DNA of 43,436 bases from Bacteroides rodentium JCM 16496 (lineage in GTDB: Bacteria > Bacteroidota > Bacteroidia > Bacteroidales > Bacteroidaceae). The position numbers were made by a program, and so were the translations under genes. How positions within the stretch are numbered: the stretch's first letter is position 1; each line of letters begins with the position of its first letter. This document shows positions 1 through 9,322 of this stretch, piece by piece. The stretch is taken from the NCBI RefSeq assembly GCF_000614125.1, contig NZ_BAKJ01000042.1, forward strand, positions 1 to 43,436, in the 5' to 3' direction. The notes beneath the pieces are model-generated. The model saw only the letters and a program-made list of their open reading frames with translations, searched no databases and was not told the origin of the DNA.

Positions 1-103
1 AATTTTACACGTTTTCAGGCGGAAAGATACCCGTCTATCAAAAAAACTGTAACTTTGCAGCCAAACATTGTATGTTTAAGTTCAATAACGATACGTAGCA
101 ATA

Positions 104-1399
104 ATGAAAAGAAAAGCCAGTTCTGAGTTAGGGCGATGGTATGCCTCCCCGGATCGTAAGCCACTTATTATACGTGGCGCCCGTCAAGTAGGTAAAACCT
201 GGTTGATACAGGATTTTGCATCAGGCCGTGCCGCCGGTTCGGTCTATATCAATTTCGAGGATGACAAACAATTACGTGACATCTTTGAGCAAGATTTCAA
301 CATGGAGCGTATTCTGGAGCGCATCAGCATCCAAAAAGACACGGACATTTCGTCCGACACGATGATTATATTGGATGAAATACAAGAGGCTCCTCATGGG
401 ATAACAGCATTGAAATATTTTGCCGAGAAATTACCCTCACAGCCCGTGGTAGCTGCCGGATCGTTGCTCGGAATCTCCATGCACCAGAATGATTCTTTCC
501 CCGTGGGGAAAGTGGATTTTATAGACCTGTATCCGATGGATTTCGAGGAGTTCTTATGGGCAACAGGCCATGAACGTTTTTCCAAAATCATCTCTGAAAA
601 GAAATGGGAGCTCATAACCGGTGTGAAAGACAAGCTCACCCACCTTTTGCGCCTCTATTATTATGTGGGCGGAATGCCCCGGGCCGTTTCCGTATACTCG
701 TCTACCAAAGACCTTGCGGCAGTCCGGCAAATCCAGTTGTCGCTCATCAGTTCATACGACAACGATTTCTCCAAGCACGCCCCTTTGAGTCTTGTGCCCC
801 GCATCCGGCTTGTGTGGAACTCGGTGGTTTCACAATTAGCCAAGGAAAACAAGAAATTTATCTACGGGCTTGTTCGCGAAGGAGCCCGGGCACGCGAATA
901 TGAGTTGGCTTTGGAGTGGTTGTCCGATGCCGGATTGTTGCATAAGGTCTGTCGCACAAAGAAGGGCGAGTTGCCTTTGAAAGCTTATATGGATTCATCT
1001 TCCTTTAAGGTGTATCTTCTTGATATAGGTCTTCTCTGCGCCTTATGCGAACTCGGTCCGCAAGCGGTGGTTGACGGTAGCGACATCCTTGGAGCATTCA
1101 AAGGCGGCCTCACCGAACAGTATGTGCTTCAGCAATTGCTCTCCTGTAAAGATACTGGCATATACTACTGGTCGTCGGACAATTCAAATGGCGAGATAGA
1201 CTTCCTTTTGCAGAGGTCCGACACTGTTATTCCTATTGAGGTCAAAGCCGAAGAGAACCTTAAGTCAAAGAGTCTGCGCTTGTTCTCGCAGAAATACAAT
1301 CTGTATCCCGCTCTCCGCTTCTCCATGTCGGATTACCGCGAGCAGGACTGGATGACAAACATCCCGCTTTACTGCCTGCAAGTAGTCTCAACCATCTGA
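104..1399 (+). CDS. AAA_14 / DUF4143 family ATP-binding protein
   Basis: 431-aa ATPase of the AAA_14 plus DUF4143 architecture common in Bacteroidales. The Walker A motif GARQVGKT is at residues 25-32 and the Walker B motif MIILDE near 87-92. The C-terminal DUF4143 region has a PD-(D/E)XK-like end, with GEIDF near residue 360 and IEVKAEE near 380. Full length for the family. A TAACTTTG at 50-57 resembles a Bacteroides -7 box and fits transcription from just upstream. The gene is convergent with the polysaccharide operon and stands alone. The cellular role of this family is not established; ATP binding is well supported, a nuclease activity is inference. Confidence 0.88.
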   Translation: MKRKASSELGRWYASPDRKPLIIRGARQVGKTWLIQDFASGRAAGSVYINFEDDKQLRDIFEQDFNMERILERISIQKDTDISSDTMIILDEIQEAPHGITALKYFAEKLPSQPVVAAGSLLGISMHQNDSFPVGKVDFIDLYPMDFEEFLWATGHERFSKIISEKKWELITGVKDKLTHLLRLYYYVGGMPRAVSVYSSTKDLAAVRQIQLSLISSYDNDFSKHAPLSLVPRIRLVWNSVVSQLAKENKKFIYGLVREGARAREYELALEWLSDAGLLHKVCRTKKGELPLKAYMDSSSFKVYLLDIGLLCALCELGPQAVVDGSDILGAFKGGLTEQYVLQQLLSCKDTGIYYWSSDNSNGEIDFLLQRSDTVIPIEVKAEENLKSKSLRLFSQKYNLYPALRFSMSDYREQDWMTNIPLYCLQVVSTI

Positions 1400-1479
1400 C
1401 TTATATTAGCGCCAAACTGCAATGAATGTTCTACTATCTTCACGGGAGCCATCGGGAGTTAGGCTACAATAACAGTAAC

Positions 1480-2574
1480 TCACTGTTCTACCAGTTGTTT
1501 AAGATAATTCACAGAGTTATCCAAATTCCTCTTTTTTATGACTTCAATGGCCTCCCAGTCGAAGACCTGTTCGCTCTTCGGTTCAATGCAGCCTTTCAGC
1601 CCGAAAAGGTCGAGCAAACTCTCCATGCGCGAGTTCACCTTGTGTCGATGACGGTTGAATACATAAACGGGCTTGTGGAACATTATCGAGAAGGCTGTGC
1701 CGTGGAAGGAGTTGCTCACAAACGCATCGCAGTGGTAAATCAGTGAAAGAAACTCTCGTGGACCCGCTTTTGAGAAATTCTTGTCAGCATATAACCGTGG
1801 ATACGTGTCATTGATATTGTAAATTTTCAACCCGTGTTGCCGTGCATACCGCTGTGCAAAGGCTTTCAACGCATCGTTCCCTTCAAAGTCATATACCAGC
1901 AGGTAAGGTTCCGTCTTGCGGTAATCCGTCATCAGCGACTTCCATTCCTCTACGGACAGCAGAAATACAGGATCGAGAACCCATTCTCCCGGGATGTTCA
2001 TCTCCCTAAGCAGTTGTAACCCGTGGCTTTCCCTAACTGATACAGCATCAAATGTCTGGAGATACCCGGCAATTCTTTTTTTCTCCGCTTGCGGGATGTC
2101 CACGTAGGAGAAACTGGCGGCATAGGATGCTTTTTTCCCATTTGTCACAAAGTCAAGATAGAAAGCCGGGTCGCGTCCCGTCTCATAAAACACGTTCCAT
2201 ATCTGGTCGCTTCCCACTACATAAAGGTCGGCTTGAGGGGGATTATTGCGGAGGACTTTATACGAAGTATATCTCACGGGTGTTTCCTTTAGTACCTGAT
2301 GGTTGAAGATGTCGAACATCCGTTTTCTGCCTAAGGTTGTTTGGCGTTGCAGGTATTTCATCACCCGATAGGCGGCGCGTGTCAAGGCATATTTGCTTAA
2401 CTTTGATTCCGGGTTCACCCATTTGTAATCATACTTACGGGTCAGATAATGGGGCTGGTAATTGATGATTTCCACCTCATGCCCCAACCTCATCAAGTAT
2501 TGTTGCAAGGCATAGGCTTGCAATGATGCACCATAATTATAGACATCGTATGTAGTGAGAGTATTTATTTTCAT
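1480..2574 (-). CDS. Polysaccharide pyruvyl transferase family protein
   Basis: 364-aa cytosolic enzyme of the polysaccharide pyruvyl transferase family, which adds ketal pyruvate from PEP to sugars. The N-terminus shows the typical YNYGASLQAYALQQYL segment. The C-terminal part has the conserved NSFHGTAFSIMFHKPVYVF stretch, with a His expected in the active site. It is the last gene of the capsule operon, 5 bp after the F420-hydrogenase-beta-like gene, a pairing often seen in Bacteroides capsule loci. The acceptor sugar cannot be told from sequence. Pyruvylation would add negative charge to the polymer. Confidence 0.88.
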   Translation of the reverse strand: MKINTLTTYDVYNYGASLQAYALQQYLMRLGHEVEIINYQPHYLTRKYDYKWVNPESKLSKYALTRAAYRVMKYLQRQTTLGRKRMFDIFNHQVLKETPVRYTSYKVLRNNPPQADLYVVGSDQIWNVFYETGRDPAFYLDFVTNGKKASYAASFSYVDIPQAEKKRIAGYLQTFDAVSVRESHGLQLLREMNIPGEWVLDPVFLLSVEEWKSLMTDYRKTEPYLLVYDFEGNDALKAFAQRYARQHGLKIYNINDTYPRLYADKNFSKAGPREFLSLIYHCDAFVSNSFHGTAFSIMFHKPVYVFNRHRHKVNSRMESLLDLFGLKGCIEPKSEQVFDWEAIEVIKKRNLDNSVNYLKQLVEQ

Positions 2575-2579
2575 ATCGG

Positions 2580-3683
2580 TTATTTTCTTATAATCATATT
2601 CTTAAGAACAATGTCGGGCATAGAGCAAACAGCCGAGTATTTGAATCCGCAAACAGGATACAATTTTTTGAATATTTTAGTCCGCCATGTCTTTTTCATA
2701 GGGAACCTCAGTTGCTTGTTGCCGGCAATGGCTTCCTCCACCGGTCTTTCCACCATATTCACCTCTGAAGCTATATTCCGAAGCATGGCATGACCTTTTT
2801 CAGAGTTGACTAAAGCAAGTGACAATCCGTAGTCAGTGTTCGTATGTATTTTGGATTTGTCCACTCCCCAAAAATCCCCGATGGTTAGGTCGCTGACTCT
2901 CTCACTCTGGGCATATTTGCATTCGTGGCAACAGTCTCGACAAAAAACAGCTTTAAAAAAGCCTTTCATGTATAAGTCTGTATGTAATTCTCTGTTATAA
3001 ATTATTTCCTCTGATTTATACATCTTTAACCTGTAGGTTGTGTCGTCTCGGAAAGTTAATTTATCAATATTACATTTTGCGATATCAGTAGGCAAACTTG
3101 ATTTGAACAGTTGCATGGACGGAACTCCATGGCAAATAACGTCCACAGTGAACAGATTGGTTTCAACTTTTTTAGCGTATAGCATCACAGTAGCCACTTG
3201 ACATGGTGTACCGATGAATAAGACCTTCTTTCCGCTCCTCAAATCACTCATCAATTGCGAGTGGATGCCCGTCAAATCGCTCTGTACATATTTTGAGTTT
3301 TTCAACTTTTCCAATTCATTTACAGATGAGCAACGGACATGCTTTATGGAAAACGGTTTCTCGAAAGCGCATCCATAAACAACGCCCCCTTCTGCAATCA
3401 TCCGTTCAGACAATGCCGCAGCCAATCCACCCGAAGAACTCTGACGTCTTAGTGTGTCGTCTTTTCTCCACAAAGCATACGCCTTATCCGGTTTTCTATA
3501 ATTGGATTTCTGTATAGCTGGGCAACTTTTTACGCACAAGCCGCAGTCGATGCACTGTGTCTCTTCTGCATGCGTATGTATATGTCCCAAGGAATCATTG
3601 AATATGTGAATACAATGTTTCGGGCATCTGTCAACGCATGATAGGCATCCTACACAATTGTGTACATTGTTGATATTGTTCAT
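2580..3683 (-). CDS. Coenzyme F420 hydrogenase/dehydrogenase beta-subunit-like Fe-S protein
   Basis: Protein with two N-terminal 4Fe-4S ferredoxin motifs (CVGCLSCVDRC and CIDCGLCVKSC) followed by the F420 hydrogenase/dehydrogenase beta-subunit domains, including the CHGVPS and FRDDT stretches and Cys-rich CRDCCHECKYA. I chose the ATG at 3683 because it overlaps the glycosyltransferase stop in an ATGA arrangement; an upstream ATG at 3701 would add 6 residues. Bacteroides does not make F420, and in capsule clusters this family probably serves a flavin-linked redox step next to the pyruvyl transferase. The substrate is unknown. Confidence 0.85.
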   Translation of the reverse strand: MNNINNVHNCVGCLSCVDRCPKHCIHIFNDSLGHIHTHAEETQCIDCGLCVKSCPAIQKSNYRKPDKAYALWRKDDTLRRQSSSGGLAAALSERMIAEGGVVYGCAFEKPFSIKHVRCSSVNELEKLKNSKYVQSDLTGIHSQLMSDLRSGKKVLFIGTPCQVATVMLYAKKVETNLFTVDVICHGVPSMQLFKSSLPTDIAKCNIDKLTFRDDTTYRLKMYKSEEIIYNRELHTDLYMKGFFKAVFCRDCCHECKYAQSERVSDLTIGDFWGVDKSKIHTNTDYGLSLALVNSEKGHAMLRNIASEVNMVERPVEEAIAGNKQLRFPMKKTWRTKIFKKLYPVCGFKYSAVCSMPDIVLKNMIIRK

Positions 3684-4858
3684 TTTCTTATGTCCTTGCA
3701 TATACTCTGCACAATGGCCTCATATTCTCGTTGTGCGCAATTTTCTGTGTTAAATGGTTTCTCAAGTTCAATGGATGCCTGTCCCATGGCTTTCAAATCA
3801 TGGTGGTGGAAATATTCCAAAGCATTTGCAATGGATAGGATGTCATACGTGTCGAATGTTATTCCGTTAGCATCCTTCTTTACGAGTTCAGGATGACATC
3901 CGTTGTAGATAGAGGTTGCAATGGGCAATCCGCAAGACATAGCTTCAGGTACCACCAGGCTCCAGTTATCTTCTAAAGTGGGTAATACGAAAATATCTGC
4001 GATACCATAATATTTATATACTTCCTGATAAGGGATTTTTCCTAAGAAATGAACAGACCCCATATCTCCGAAAGATTTTTTTAAGGAAGGAGCCAATGGG
4101 CCGTCTCCTAATAAAATTAAAGAATCATCAGGATGCTTCTTTATATGTTGACGCCATGCTTGTAATAAATATTTAGCCCCTTTTCTTTCTACAAGTTGCC
4201 CTGCAAATAAATATTTTATGCCTTTTCCGAATTTGCAGTTCAATGATTTTTTTTCATCGTCTGTCATCGATGCGATACCTGTTCTCAGCAATGTGCTGTC
4301 AGCGCTCATGCCGGTAATGAATATATTTTTTTCTTTGATACCTAATTGCAGCAAATAGCGTTTTGTTTCGCTTCCATTTACAAGGTATCCGGTCACAAAC
4401 TTATTTATGAATTTTCGGTATAGATTCATTATCCACGTTGTATTACGCTCTGTATGGCAAGTGCGCTCATAGCCCATGAATATAGGAGTTTGATGGATAA
4501 AAGAATATAGGATTAGTAAGGGTGTCCATTGGAAAAATCCCTCTGTAATCAATACATCTGGTTTTATATTTTTAATGGTTCGGTACAATCCTTTTGTGAT
4601 AGGAATTCTTTTCCCCTTTTCACCATTATATTTTTTAAAAGACATTTCATGAGTATTGAAAAGCCTTTCATTCTCAAAGGGCAGGGCGTTTTTACCCAAA
4701 ACTTCAGGAATTTGTTTTAGCAAATGCTCATTATGGCGCATTTTGTAACGAGTAGTAGAATACATTACATAAAAATTGTCATCAAATAATTCGTTCAGTC
4801 TTTTATAAAAAGGCAGTCTGTAGTCTAAAAAAATCGGATTGCAATATAATACTTTCAT
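3680..4858 (-). CDS. Glycosyltransferase family 4 protein
   Basis: 392-aa GT-B fold retaining glycosyltransferase (GT4). The C-terminal half has FAGQLVERKGAKYLLQAW, a nucleotide-sugar binding signature, then LPTLEDNWSLVVPEAMSCGLP, the GT4 EX7E-type region with D or E at the first position. The N-terminus (MKVLYCNPIFLDYRLPFYKRL) is typical of the acceptor domain. It would add one sugar to the lipid-linked repeat unit on the cytosolic face. It overlaps the start of the downstream Fe-S gene and is 1 bp from the upstream acyltransferase. Donor and acceptor are unknown. Confidence 0.9.
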   Translation of the reverse strand: MKVLYCNPIFLDYRLPFYKRLNELFDDNFYVMYSTTRYKMRHNEHLLKQIPEVLGKNALPFENERLFNTHEMSFKKYNGEKGKRIPITKGLYRTIKNIKPDVLITEGFFQWTPLLILYSFIHQTPIFMGYERTCHTERNTTWIMNLYRKFINKFVTGYLVNGSETKRYLLQLGIKEKNIFITGMSADSTLLRTGIASMTDDEKKSLNCKFGKGIKYLFAGQLVERKGAKYLLQAWRQHIKKHPDDSLILLGDGPLAPSLKKSFGDMGSVHFLGKIPYQEVYKYYGIADIFVLPTLEDNWSLVVPEAMSCGLPIATSIYNGCHPELVKKDANGITFDTYDILSIANALEYFHHHDLKAMGQASIELEKPFNTENCAQREYEAIVQSICKDIRK

Positions 4859-4859
4859 A

Positions 4860-5831
4860 CTATTTTGTGTTAAAGCAGTTTTTTATATCCTTAATGCCGC
4901 TTGGAAACAATATTCGTTTTAAGAATGTTCTTTTATTAATAAATATAGAAAGGAATAGCGATAAACAGATAGATGTGATAAATATTAATCCACCTGTCAT
5001 CAGGTTGTTGGGTAACAGCATACATAAAATATTTATGATGAACATATTGAACAAATATATTCCCAAGGAATTTTCTCCTATTGTTTTTAACCACTTGAAA
5101 TTAAGGTGTGGCAACAATGCCAATAAGAACAGAAAGAATGTCGGCACAAGTAAGATGTTTCCCATAGGTACACGTATGTCCATAAACTGTAATATGTTTA
5201 TTGCAACAAACACAACGGCTCCTATATATTTCATATAGGCAGATAGGCTGTTTAAAGCAGATGCCAACCAGCCGTATGCAAAATATCCTATTGCCAGTCC
5301 GATGCCTAAGGGCATTGTGTTCTTGAACCAATAAAATTCTTCCCAAGTGCATCCCCATGTGATAACGGACAATATTACCATTATTCCATAGAGCCACTTG
5401 TGTTTCAACGACAAAAGGTACAGGATAAAGAACGAACAATAGGTGGGCAGAAACCAAGGGAATATAAAATTGTAGTAGTTGCTCAAATGTGTCTGTGTAC
5501 CCAAAAGAATAGCTGATATGTGCCCCCATTCCAACCCGGCTTTATGGAAATAAATGCAATTTATAAGATAACAAACTGACAAAATCCATAAATAAGGCAC
5601 CCAGTTCCTGATAATGATGTCTTTCAGGTGTCCCCAACTCGTGTCACCTTTCATCTTATAGAAGAATGGCAATATGAAGAATCCTATAACGTGGAATTTG
5701 TATAACTGGATTTGCAGGTTTATATATTCTCCATCCATAAGAAAGTGATTATGTCCCAATACAATTAGTATGATAAGCACCCCCTTTATTATATTGCTCT
5801 CATCGCGGGTAAGGTATATCGTTTCTTTCAT
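4860..5831 (-). CDS. Acyltransferase 3 family membrane protein (copy 1)
   Basis: 323-aa polytopic membrane protein of the acyltransferase_3 family (O-acetyltransferase type). Family features are the early IIKGVLIILIVLGHNHFL helix carrying the conserved His, about 10 hydrophobic segments, and ENSLGIYLFNMFIINIL near the C-terminus. These proteins usually move acetyl or another short acyl group to a sugar hydroxyl across the membrane. Its start overlaps the stop of the next upstream acyltransferase by 4 bp, implying coupled translation. It has no long homopolymer tract, unlike two of its three paralogues in this operon. Confidence 0.88.
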   Translation of the reverse strand: MKETIYLTRDESNIIKGVLIILIVLGHNHFLMDGEYINLQIQLYKFHVIGFFILPFFYKMKGDTSWGHLKDIIIRNWVPYLWILSVCYLINCIYFHKAGLEWGHISAILLGTQTHLSNYYNFIFPWFLPTYCSFFILYLLSLKHKWLYGIMVILSVITWGCTWEEFYWFKNTMPLGIGLAIGYFAYGWLASALNSLSAYMKYIGAVVFVAINILQFMDIRVPMGNILLVPTFFLFLLALLPHLNFKWLKTIGENSLGIYLFNMFIINILCMLLPNNLMTGGLIFITSICLSLFLSIFINKRTFLKRILFPSGIKDIKNCFNTK

Positions 5832-6826
5832 ATTCTGTTTCCTGTTGCTAAAGAATAAGTTTTCTTGGACAATTTAACCCAGCCTTGTCCTATAAGTATT
5901 ATTAAGTATGAAATCATAATCGGCAGCAATATGTATGTAGCAGTTGCAATGATGTCGTTGCCATAGAAGAAGTGCGCGATACCTTGTTTGAGCAATTTCA
6001 TAGGATAGAAATGCGTTACATAGATGAGAAATGAGAAGGTTGAAAGATGTAGCATTTTCTGCCGCCATGTCTTCGGTATATGATTCAGCAGTTGCCAGAA
6101 CGCTATTAGACCTGTCATATCAGTCAGCTTGTGTGTCCAATCGTTGAAAGTCATAAATCCGGTAAAGCAGGCTGTAAGCCAGATAACTGAGATGACAAGA
6201 GTTGACACAAGGTGCATCCTGACAGATAGCACTTCCGGGTGTTTGCCTATCAATCCTCCCAATGCAAAAAACATTAAACATTCGGAGGATAAGACAGAAC
6301 AATCTATGGGCACCCATAGGTAGAACAACATGGCAATAACCATCCATGTCGGTAACGATGTTTTTGTACGGAACAACCATCCATATACTGGGTATAGCAC
6401 CATTACAATCATCAAATCCCTGACGTACCACAACGGACCGTACCAATGGCTGGTGAACAGATTTTGAATCACAGAAAGAACGTTTGTGCCTACAGCCTTT
6501 TTGTCAAAGGGTAACAAGCATAAAGCACCAATTACATTCCAGATGATGAAAGGAATGAGTAGCGTATTTACCTTTTTATGTATCATTCTTTTATAGTCCT
6601 GCGGATTATAATAGTTTTTTCCCAAGAAAAAGAATCCGGATACCATGAAAAAATAGGGAACAGCTATTTGGGTAAGCCGCATGAAAAAGTCTTCCACTGT
6701 TCCGCTCAATCCTTGTGAACTCCATGAGTGGAAGAATGCAAGGTAGTTGAGTGAATGCCTGTACACTACCATTAGCGTACAGATAAAACCTGCAATGCTG
6801 ATTTTTGTACTTAAATCTTTATTCAT
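5828..6826 (-). CDS. Acyltransferase 3 family membrane protein (copy 2)
   Basis: 332-aa acyltransferase_3 family membrane protein. The N-terminus has SIAGFICTLMVVYRHSLNYLAF with the conserved Arg-His, followed by FFFMVSGFFFLGK and about 10 predicted membrane helices; LLIPFIIWNVIGAL is also characteristic. Likely a sugar O-acyltransferase acting on the repeat unit or polymer. The ATG overlaps the corrected stop of the upstream polymerase gene (ATGA at 6823-6826), which supports that correction. Substrate unknown. Confidence 0.88.
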   Translation of the reverse strand: MNKDLSTKISIAGFICTLMVVYRHSLNYLAFFHSWSSQGLSGTVEDFFMRLTQIAVPYFFMVSGFFFLGKNYYNPQDYKRMIHKKVNTLLIPFIIWNVIGALCLLPFDKKAVGTNVLSVIQNLFTSHWYGPLWYVRDLMIVMVLYPVYGWLFRTKTSLPTWMVIAMLFYLWVPIDCSVLSSECLMFFALGGLIGKHPEVLSVRMHLVSTLVISVIWLTACFTGFMTFNDWTHKLTDMTGLIAFWQLLNHIPKTWRQKMLHLSTFSFLIYVTHFYPMKLLKQGIAHFFYGNDIIATATYILLPIMISYLIILIGQGWVKLSKKTYSLATGNRI

Positions 6827-8024
6827 TTTCGTCTCAATTGTTCAAGGCGTTGCGCTCTTTTGAAATGATAACCGGCAACTATTATGGCAAAATAAGCAAT
6901 TGTGATGACACATGCCTTGCCCGAAAGGAAACCGTAGGAATACCCGTTGACCAAAGCAACCACCATGCACACATGAGCCCCAAGTAGCCGCGTTTCAAGC
7001 TGTTACTGAAAAAAGAAAAAAGCGAGGTCACGAAATGCAGTCCGGCCAATACGCACCCCACATACCCTAAACTGCCATAGAAACCTATATAGTTGTTGTG
7101 CGCATCAGGAGAAAGTACCGTCCCTTTGACAGATACCACGCGTTCGGCACAGGCAAATCCCCATCCGAATATGGGCTTTTGAGCTGCAAAATGCAGTATC
7201 TGATTCCACAACCGGTCGCGCCCGGTGGCACTTTCAATCGTTTCCCTCGTTTTGCCTGGCATGATAATTAATAATAAGTCCATAAGTTGATCCTGAAAGA
7301 TATATGCAATGCCGCCTACACATGCTATTAAAGCTCCCCATGCAGCATGGCCACTGAATAGCATGGCTGTACCGATGCCGGCAATGCACGAGGCGTTAGC
7401 ACCGCTCGATGTACTTGTGATAAGCAATACGAGACTAACCAGCATGGCTATCCTAAAAAACTTCAGGCGCTTCTTGTCTTTCTTTTCCTTTATCCACTCC
7501 GCAAAGCAATAGGCAAAACACATGGCAGAACAGGTCCCCGTTTGCAGCAAATGGATGAAGATAGGCCATCCTACATTGTATCTTCCACCGATAGCACTGA
7601 AAAAGGCCATTGACATAATGAGATATACCAAATTCCTTTCCACACCGTTAAATGTTTTTGGTATGCTTAGCAGCCAAAAAGTCAAAACCATAAGTATGAA
7701 ATTCTGTATGCTCAAGAATGCGGAAAATGCAGGCATGAACGCCCATGTGGCACTCAACAACGCATAGAAATATAATAGCAGCAATGTACGTATCGGTGGA
7801 TTCGATACTCTGAATATTCCCACAACTTTCCTTTGCCAATGAGAATATACAATAAATAACATACCGAAAAGAGATATGATTTGCAAGGCCTGTGCAAAGC
7901 CACCATCTCCCGCTGGCATAAATATGGTTCTGTATATCCACAACAGGAAGAAAGCCGTAATCCAACGAAACTTTTTCGCCCAGCTTATTTTAATGTCTTT
8001 ATAGACTAACTTTAAATTGTTCAT
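6823..8024 (-). pseudogene. O-antigen ligase/polymerase (Wzy-like), frameshifted near 6970
   Basis: Polytopic membrane protein of the O-antigen ligase/polymerase family, likely the polysaccharide polymerase. It has about 10 hydrophobic segments, a GRDRLWNQILHF motif, and the periplasmic SPDAHNNYIGFYGSLGYVG motif typical of the family. As written, the frame ends at 6882 after an atypical tail (WSTGIPTVSFRARHV). Shifting frame between about 7003 and 6965 continues with MVVALVNGYSYGFLSGK and a last helix, ending in EQLRRK at 6823. That gives 400 aa and an ATGA overlap with the next gene. One missing base explains it (for example GCAATGG read as GCATGG). It may be a sequence error rather than a true lesion. 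Confidence 0.8.
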
Positions 8025-9039
8025 TTACCAATATGATGAATGATTGTCTTTTGTATGTTTTTGAAAATGAATGCCAACAAAAATGTGATTGCTAAGATAA
8101 CAAAAATAGCCACTTCACTATTAATACCCCAAATCTTGTTTTCTAATGCATAGTACAGAATGCATCCATGGATTAGATATATTTTCAATGTATATTTTTG
8201 TATCCGAAGCCATATACTTTTCATTCTTTCTCTTAAACAGAAAAAGTTTAGTAATCCGAAAATTACGAAAGGAAAAGTATAAGACATAATGTATTGTCCC
8301 ATATCATATAAAACGGGATGGTAATGTACGTATTTGCTTGTAAGTTGGATGCACCAAAAAAGAGAGAATAATAGAATGTTTATATATAAGTATCCTCCTC
8401 GGATAACTTTTAGTTTGTTGAAAAATGCCACAATCATTCCAATAACAAACGTTATCATTTGTCCACCTCCCAATAAAGGGTATGGCAAATTGTTAATTAG
8501 CGAAGCTGATATGATAAAAGTGCATAATAACAAGGAGACGATAATAATAACCACGCCCCCTTTTTCACTTATAAATAGTGAAATATATGTTATCAGATAA
8601 AGTGCAATAATTGATAAAATGTACCAGCTGAAGGGTACATATCCACATAATACTATATTTCTTAATGTCAAATGGCTATAATCTGTAGTCATATAGCATA
8701 GTAATATGGATAGCAAATAGGTGATGAGTAATGGAAAGATTCTTTTTTCGAGAAAAAGATGTCGGTAATCTTTTCCTTTTTTTATTATACTGCACATCAG
8801 CCCATATCCCGAAATAAAGAAGAATAGACTGACAGAGAACAGACCTAACGAGCAAAATAGCTTATATAGAAACACTCCTGTAAACACTTTACTGCAATGC
8901 CCTATGAATACTCCTATTATGGCTATTCCTTTTAGGACATTGCATGTCTCAAGATCAAAACATTCTCCCCCCCCCCCTTCCCTGTTTTCTTAAATGTAAA
9001 TATTAGAGAAAATAAAAATATTACATTAAATAACTCCAT
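8021..9039 (-). CDS. Acyltransferase 3 family protein, poly-G phase-variable, out of frame here (copy 3)
   Basis: Membrane acyltransferase_3 protein. In one frame, reading from codons upstream of 8887, it has NVLKGIAIIGVFIGHCSKVF (the family's first helix with conserved His) and then FFFISGYGLMCS. No ATG exists in that frame before a stop. An ATG at 9037-9039, 17 bp after the ACP gene, starts MELFNVIFLFSLIFTFKK in another frame. The two frames are joined by a run of 11 G (minus strand) at 8967-8977. With 12 or 9 G the frame is continuous and gives about 339 aa, the normal family length. With 11 it stops after about 36 residues. A GTG at 8887 is the only downstream start and would lose helix 1. 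Confidence 0.82.
8967..8977 (-). repeat. Poly-G tract of 11 (gene off)
   Basis: Eleven consecutive C on the plus strand, that is 11 G in the coding strand of the acyltransferase at 8021-9039, near codon 22. It lies in very AT-rich surroundings, so it is not a composition effect. Lengths of 9 or 12 open the frame; 10 or 11 close it. Confidence 0.9.
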
Positions 9040-9056
9040 AAATGAACTGCTGTGTG

Positions 9057-9302
9057 TTATTGACCGATTTTTTCTGCAATATCTTGACACATTGCGCCTA
9101 CATTTTTCCATCCACTAATCTGTGCGGCAGTAAATTTCAGCTTGAATCTTTTTTCGATAGCTACAACCAATTGTATATGGCTTAGTGAATCCCATTCATC
9201 GATATCTGCTGATGTTGTATCATCTGTCAGTTCCAGGTCTTCATTGTCTAATATGTCACGGAAGATTTCTTGAATCTCCGCCATGATTTCATTTTTTTCC
9301 AT
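9057..9302 (-). CDS. Acyl carrier protein
   Basis: 81-aa acidic acyl carrier protein. The phosphopantetheine attachment motif is DEWDSLSHIQLV, with Ser in DSL near residue 39, followed by AIEKRFKLKFTAAQI, the usual helix II-III region. As written it is joined in frame to the preceding reductase only because that gene is frameshifted. Its own ATG at 9302 (or 9284) lies just after the reductase's natural stop at 9323. It is a dedicated ACP, since the housekeeping acpP would not lie in a capsule operon. It probably carries the acyl group made by the adjacent FkbH-like, hotdog and reductase proteins. Confidence 0.9.
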   Translation of the reverse strand: MEKNEIMAEIQEIFRDILDNEDLELTDDTTSADIDEWDSLSHIQLVVAIEKRFKLKFTAAQISGWKNVGAMCQDIAEKIGQ

Positions 9303-9322
9303 TTTTCTTGATTTTAAAAAGT

